In this document: one piece after another, positions 60,050-64,000 of the stretch | Layout: every line of letters starts with the position of its first letter | Numbering within the stretch: the first letter of the stretch is position 1 | Assembly: GCA_032355985.1 (NCBI GenBank) | Contig: JAUKVZ010000008.1 | Coordinates: 109,961 to 173,960 of the forward strand | Origin: Sarcodiotheca gaudichaudii | Lineage: Eukaryota; Rhodophyta; Florideophyceae; Gigartinales; Solieriaceae | Length of the DNA: 64,000 bases | Reading direction: 5' to 3' | The notes under the pieces: generated by a model | The model's input: the letters and a program-made list of their open reading frames with translations, nothing else | Told to the model about the DNA's origin: nothing | The model's database searches: none | Made by a program: the position numbers and the translations under genes

Positions 60050-61525
60050 TCAGACGCTAGCCAGATCCGGCTTTGCAGAACCGGTACGTCGCCTCACCTT
60101 CTTCGTGGATTTCTGCGCCCGTTCCGTCTTCGCCATGAACCTGAGCAATGGAGTGCTCACCGCCTCAACAACATCCGGGACTACAGCGTTTCCGAACTGC
60201 TTGTACGCTTGCGTATCAGATACAGGGATGTCATCGGCCCTGTTGACCACTTCGCGAAACCCCATCAGCCGAGCGGCCTCAACGGGTGTCAGGCGGCGCG
60301 GATTGCCATTGTCTTTGCCTGGAATGTCAACGGGATCTGAAGGCCGCCGAGGGATGAGCACTTCAGAGCCATCCTTGTAATACCGGGCGCTCAGCGTCCG
60401 CGAGATCCCATCGAGGTCGGTCATTCCGAACCCGAACCCGTTGCCCTTGGCCTTGTGCTTCTCCGCGTACCGTTGCAGATAATTCCAAAGGTGGTCTGTC
60501 AGGACATACTTGGGCTCGGGATTGGCTTCTAAGATCTCGCGGAACTTCGGCCGTGGACCATCCGGAGGCTTCGGAAACGAGAAGCCAGTTGCGTCACCGT
60601 AGAGATCCTTGCGCAGGCATATGATGAAAATCCGCTCTCGATGCTGAGGCACATAGTCGGCAGCATCGATGATCTGATCAAACACCGTGTACCCGAGTTG
60701 TTCAAGGTTTTCGCGGATCACCGGCCACGTCCGGCGCTTGTCATGCGACTTCAGGTTCTTGACGTTCTCCAGAATCATCGCCCTCGGTCGCTTGATCTTC
60801 GCGATGTCGCAGATCGTGAAGAACAGATTGCCCTGCCGTTCGCAATCGAATCCGTGCTTGTGTCCGAGCGCGTTTTTCTTGGAGACACCAGCGATCGAGA
60901 ACGGCTGGCAGGGAAACCCAGCAGCGAGCAGATCGTGGTCGGGAATGGAGACTGCAGAAATCTCTGTAATGTCGCCTTGGGGTTTTTCTCCAAACCAATG
61001 CTCGTAGGTTTTAGCTGAGAATCGATCCCACTCAGAAGTGAATACGCACTTGCCACCGAGACGCTGGAGGCCGAGTCGGAAGCCGCCGATTCCAGCAAAG
61101 AGGTCGATGAAACTGAACTTCATGTATTTCGGCCTTGCGGGCCGAGCCACTGCTCGCTCTTGGAAGAGTGAGAACTGGTTTGGCCCGTCGCGCAGCAGAC
61201 GGAGCCTTTCGACGATGAAGTTCTTGATTCTCTGGTTGGCCGACGCGCTCTCTGCCTCGATCCAACGCCAGAGCGGATCCGGGATGCTCCGCAGGCAATA
61301 CTGCTCCTTGGTTTTCAACGCAGAGGGATCCTGCGGATCTGCTGGTACGACAGACCGGGAGACGGGTTGCGCGTCAAGCGGATTCGGTGATACTCGGTTT
61401 GTCCTGAGGTGTTCGAGAAGCCCGCAGACGAGGACATTGATGTCCATTTCGCGCATGTAAGCTTGCTGCTCGAGCCAGACCCACACGTCGCCGGGCACCT
61501 TCTTCATGCTGTACTGATTTTTCAC
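60050..61525 (-). CDS. DNA cytosine-C5 methyltransferase with duplicated N-terminal DNA-binding-like module
   Basis: 491 residues from a GTG at 61525 with GAGGT upstream. Residues 136-465 are a C5-methyltransferase: DLFAGIGGFR (141-150), PCQPFS with catalytic Cys206, ENVKNL, QHRERIF and late motifs RLTPVEAARLMGF and YKQFGNAVVP. Residues 2-41 and 73-112 are two related copies of a 40-residue module (K-x-QY..[KR]-x-[VI]-P...W-x-W-[LI]-E, then a helix), in size and plan like ribbon-helix-helix repressors. The tail is basic. It heads the defence operon and is divergent from the restriction gene. It methylates host sites; it matches the role of DrmMII in class 2 DISARM. Confidence 0.93.
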   Translation of the reverse strand: MKNQYSMKKVPGDVWVWLEQQAYMREMDINVLVCGLLEHLRTNRVSPNPLDAQPVSRSVVPADPQDPSALKTKEQYCLRSIPDPLWRWIEAESASANQRIKNFIVERLRLLRDGPNQFSLFQERAVARPARPKYMKFSFIDLFAGIGGFRLGLQRLGGKCVFTSEWDRFSAKTYEHWFGEKPQGDITEISAVSIPDHDLLAAGFPCQPFSIAGVSKKNALGHKHGFDCERQGNLFFTICDIAKIKRPRAMILENVKNLKSHDKRRTWPVIRENLEQLGYTVFDQIIDAADYVPQHRERIFIICLRKDLYGDATGFSFPKPPDGPRPKFREILEANPEPKYVLTDHLWNYLQRYAEKHKAKGNGFGFGMTDLDGISRTLSARYYKDGSEVLIPRRPSDPVDIPGKDNGNPRRLTPVEAARLMGFREVVNRADDIPVSDTQAYKQFGNAVVPDVVEAVSTPLLRFMAKTERAQKSTKKVRRRTGSAKPDLASV

Positions 61526-61548
61526 GGGCCGTACCTCGGGGAATCCAT

Positions 61549-61562
61549 GGTATCAAGATACC
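61549..61562. promoter_or_regulatory. 14-base palindrome in the methyltransferase/restriction divergent promoter
   Basis: GGTATC-AA-GATACC is a perfect inverted repeat of 6-base arms. It lies 24-37 bases upstream of the methyltransferase GTG and about 82 bases upstream of the endonuclease ATG, inside the 119-base region that must hold both promoters. Position and symmetry fit an operator; the DNA-binding-like module at the methyltransferase N-terminus is the natural candidate to bind it. Confidence 0.5.
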
Positions 61563-61644
61563 GTACATACCCGCGTGTTCAAGTGCGTTCGCCAAGGGAC
61601 ACTGCCTGTTAGCTCCCGATGTCCGGCCGTGCTCCAATACTCCG

Positions 61645-63051
61645 ATGACGGGGCTGTGGCAAAAGCATCTCGAGCGGTTTCCAGATGAGCACCTCTCCCT
61701 CCAGCAGGTCCAGGGCGTCCTGCATCACGCCGGCTGCAAGCGGTTGTATGTCAAGGAGCTGGCGTGGAATCACGATTCAAAAAGGCAGATTTACCTGACC
61801 ACGGATCTCTCGGCGTTCAACATGTTCCCGAACCGGGTTCAGTACGACCCGCCGATGCCGAAGGGCATCGAATCTACGCACAAGGCCAAGAACAGAGGGC
61901 GAGGGCGGATCTTCGGTCATCTCAGATTCCTCTGGATCAGCCCCGACGGCACGGTCAGCCCCGCGCCCGATGCCAAGATCATCTACTACCCGCAGTATCC
62001 CGAAGTGCGGCTCTCGGGTTTCCTTAGAGGTGTGAATAACGTTCCATCGAAGTACCTTCGTGAGAAGTCCGGAGAGAAGTACCCGAATCGCCTTTTATTT
62101 CTCGGCGTCACGCGGGACGGTACCGTGGTTGCGCTCTTGGCCGTCGGTCAGGACACTCTTAGGGACCAACTGCATGCGGTGCCGGGCTACTGTGTTGGCG
62201 CAGGCCTGAACTCCATTCCGCTCGTTGATCCCACCGAGCCCACCCGCCTCAGAATGCTGCGTGATCTGCAATCGGTTCATGACAAAGGTTGGATTGTCGG
62301 CAAGCGACTGGCCGGGGGCAGGGCAGTCCCGTGTAGTTCGCCGAATGCAGTGGGATACACACTTGAGGCTGAGCTCGGTGTAACCCCAAACGGCGACAAC
62401 GCACCTGACCATCTCGGCTGGGAGATCAAGGGACACACTGTGACGCGCTTCGGCGGCACGCAGAACAAGGTCGTAACTGTATTCACACCGGAGCCCGACC
62501 GCGGCCTATATCAAGAGCGAGGGCCGCTCGAGTTTCTCAGGCGATGGGGATACCCCGATAGGTCGGGTATCGCCGATCGTGTCAACTTTGGTGGAATCTA
62601 TCGTGTTGGGCGTGTGGCTGAACTGACCGGTCTTTGCTTGCAGCTTGTTGGCTATGATGCGGCCGTTCCCGATCGTATCGCACCGAACGGCATGGTTGCA
62701 CTCATTACGAATGAAGGCGAGTTGGCGGCGGGGTGGTCGTTCGCCAAGCTCATCGAGTGCTGGCAGCGCAAGCACGCGGCCGCAGTCTATGTGCCAGCCC
62801 TGAAGAGAAAGACCGGTAGCGAAGTTGCGTTTCTGTACGGCGAAGAGGTGCTGGTCTGCGAGGGCACGGATTTCCTTCAGGTGCTTAAGGCGATGCACGA
62901 CGGGGCGCTTTACCTCGATCCTGCTCTGAAGGCCACGAGCTGGCGCTCAGGCTCGCCAGCAATCAAGCGTCGTAATCAGTTTCGAATTCGGATGTCCGAT
63001 GTCCCGGCCCTCTATCGAGAAGCGAGTGTCGAGCGTCTGAGCCGCATTTGA
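61645..63051 (+). CDS. MvaI/BcnI-family restriction endonuclease with large N-terminal extension
   Basis: 468 residues, about twice the size of MvaI. From about residue 235 the sequence matches the MvaI/BcnI family: GYTLEAELGVTPNGDNAPDHLGWEIKGH, read with Asp255 and Glu260-x-Lys262 as the PD-(D/E)xK site; later VNFGGIYRVGR and YFYGE-like FLYGEEVL. The family cuts CCWGG (MvaI) or CCSGG (BcnI) as monomers. The first 230 residues (LYVKELAWNHDSKRQIYLTTDL) are not recognised and may bind DNA or another subunit. It is transcribed away from the methyltransferase across 119 bases. Confidence 0.85.
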   Translation: MTGLWQKHLERFPDEHLSLQQVQGVLHHAGCKRLYVKELAWNHDSKRQIYLTTDLSAFNMFPNRVQYDPPMPKGIESTHKAKNRGRGRIFGHLRFLWISPDGTVSPAPDAKIIYYPQYPEVRLSGFLRGVNNVPSKYLREKSGEKYPNRLLFLGVTRDGTVVALLAVGQDTLRDQLHAVPGYCVGAGLNSIPLVDPTEPTRLRMLRDLQSVHDKGWIVGKRLAGGRAVPCSSPNAVGYTLEAELGVTPNGDNAPDHLGWEIKGHTVTRFGGTQNKVVTVFTPEPDRGLYQERGPLEFLRRWGYPDRSGIADRVNFGGIYRVGRVAELTGLCLQLVGYDAAVPDRIAPNGMVALITNEGELAAGWSFAKLIECWQRKHAAAVYVPALKRKTGSEVAFLYGEEVLVCEGTDFLQVLKAMHDGALYLDPALKATSWRSGSPAIKRRNQFRIRMSDVPALYREASVERLSRI

Positions 63052-63303
63052 CTTCGATGGGCTGTATTCGGAATCGCATGCCGCTCGTTCGCATCGTCTG
63101 AAACAACAGTTCAAACAGGCAATACGTCCCCATCTGATCGAGCGGGTCAGCCGTCGCTGCATGAGTGACAAGAGATTGCTGCTACGGAGATCAGAATCTT
63201 CAACATTGGTAGGGATGTACATCGAAGACGACTGGGGCTTGGAGTCATTGCGACGAGATTGGTCGATGTCCGGGAGGAAAAGCCCTCTCCCAAGAGGTGA
63301 TAT
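63052..63303. other. Gap between restriction gene and recombinase
   Basis: Nothing recognisable: no credible reading frame, tRNA or clear terminator. A candidate place for an attachment site of the neighbouring recombinase, though I see no obvious repeat. Confidence 0.4.
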
Positions 63304-63921
63304 TTACGTTTCGCAATAACTGCTGCACCATGGACGTACTGCCATCACTGTCCCGAGAGCCTCCGGCACCAAGTGATCCAAGTATCCAATCGTCGTCAGC
63401 AGACTCCGATGCCCCAACTGCCGCCTGATCAGCGCCACATCCACGCCTTCCGCCCGTAGCTCTGCCGCGTGCGTATGACGCAGGCCATGCGCATGCACCC
63501 GCTTCTCGATACCAGCCTTGCGGCCAAGCTCGGGCAGCACGCGACGCACATATGCCTGAGCGAGAGCCGCGCCGGATCGTGTGCAGAACACGGCACCCGA
63601 CCATTCGAATCCCATCTCATCTCGCAGGTCGAGCCACGCCCGTACGTATTCGAGTGCCGTTCGATCGATGCCGACTGTTCGGTTCGTTCCACCTTTGCCG
63701 TGCAGCACGCGGATCGCACACGCCTCGAAGTCGATGTCCTTCGGCGCCAGTGCGAGGGCCTCGCCCAGTCGCAGGCCTGCTCTATAAAGGATGACGATGA
63801 GAGCCCGATTCCGGATCTGCGTCCACGTGCGGTCGCCGCAGGCTTCGATGAGCGCCAGCGCCTCGGCCCGTGTCAGTACCTCCGGCGGCAAGTGATAGCC
63901 TCGTTTCCTTCGCCGTGACAT
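63304..63921 (-). CDS. Short tyrosine recombinase (integrase), catalytic domain only
   Basis: 205 residues. All catalytic positions are present: Arg51 in AGLRLGEAL, Lys76 in HGKGG, His145-x-x-Arg148 in HGLRHTHA, His171 in LGHRS and the nucleophile Tyr180 in GYLDHL. The N-terminal core-binding (SAM-like) domain of XerC/D or phage integrases is missing, so the protein resembles short solo recombinases of mobile elements. It lies 252 bases past the restriction gene, convergent with it, at the right edge of the defence island, and could mark the island's mobility. Confidence 0.9.
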   Translation of the reverse strand: MSRRRKRGYHLPPEVLTRAEALALIEACGDRTWTQIRNRALIVILYRAGLRLGEALALAPKDIDFEACAIRVLHGKGGTNRTVGIDRTALEYVRAWLDLRDEMGFEWSGAVFCTRSGAALAQAYVRRVLPELGRKAGIEKRVHAHGLRHTHAAELRAEGVDVALIRRQLGHRSLLTTIGYLDHLVPEALGTVMAVRPWCSSYCET

Positions 63922-64000
63922 GAAAGTTCCCCATGGTTACGAGTTTGTAGACAACGCGTAGCCATGAGTTACCTCGCCTCGCGGCGTGTTCTCAAGCGCT

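Overview
The window is GC-rich chromosomal DNA, most likely from a planctomycete of the Phycisphaerae type. Three kinds of evidence point there. Several secreted proteins end in a degenerate calcium-loop (dockerin-like) pair of the form D-x-N-x-D..DL..LL..WG, four of them ending in or close to WGPCP. Three planctomycete-style ECF sigma factor / TPR serine-threonine kinase pairs occur. One giant beta-strand-repeat protein carries a PEP-CTERM-like tail. No rRNA, complete tRNA or CRISPR array was seen.

Layout. 1-5 kb: the end of a Ppx/GppA-type phosphatase, a secreted M14 carboxypeptidase, three small membrane or hypothetical proteins and a LemA protein. 5-13.5 kb: a 1697-residue surface protein divergent from ECF/kinase pair 1. 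13.5-18.4 kb: an Nmad3-like gene with a probably frameshifted partner, a TrpF-like protein, an S10-type peptidase, an SRAP protein and a SnoaL-like protein. 18.4-24.1 kb: an imuA-imuB-dnaE2 damage-tolerance mutagenesis cassette. 24.1-30 kb: ECF/kinase pair 2 and a 790-residue surface protein. 30-35.4 kb: a minus-strand operon with ergothioneine genes egtB and egtD behind a betaine/ergothioneine-type ABC transporter. 35.7-39.6 kb: a Tricorn-like protease gene between two 101-base direct repeats, each carrying the 3' half of a tRNA-Gly. 39.6-48.4 kb: two paralogous beta-helix proteins divergent from ECF/kinase pair 3.

48.4-64 kb is a defence island. A minus-strand operon runs C5-cytosine methyltransferase (with a duplicated N-terminal DNA-binding-like module), Vsr nickase, NERD-UvrD helicase, DrmA-like helicase, DrmB-like DUF1998 protein, a second UvrD-like helicase, an unrecognised 608-residue protein and, after a gap, an unrecognised 245-residue protein. 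Divergent from the methyltransferase is a MvaI/BcnI-type restriction endonuclease, and a short tyrosine recombinase lies at the edge. The set looks like DISARM fused to a type II restriction-modification system. It lacks a recognisable drmC or drmE and has two helicases and two unknown genes in their place. This is the best candidate in the window for an undescribed system.

How the parts connect: each ECF/kinase pair neighbours a large exported dockerin-like protein, which suggests signal-controlled surface modules. The SRAP gene next to imuAB-dnaE2 forms a DNA-damage neighbourhood. The egt operon links ergothioneine synthesis to transport.
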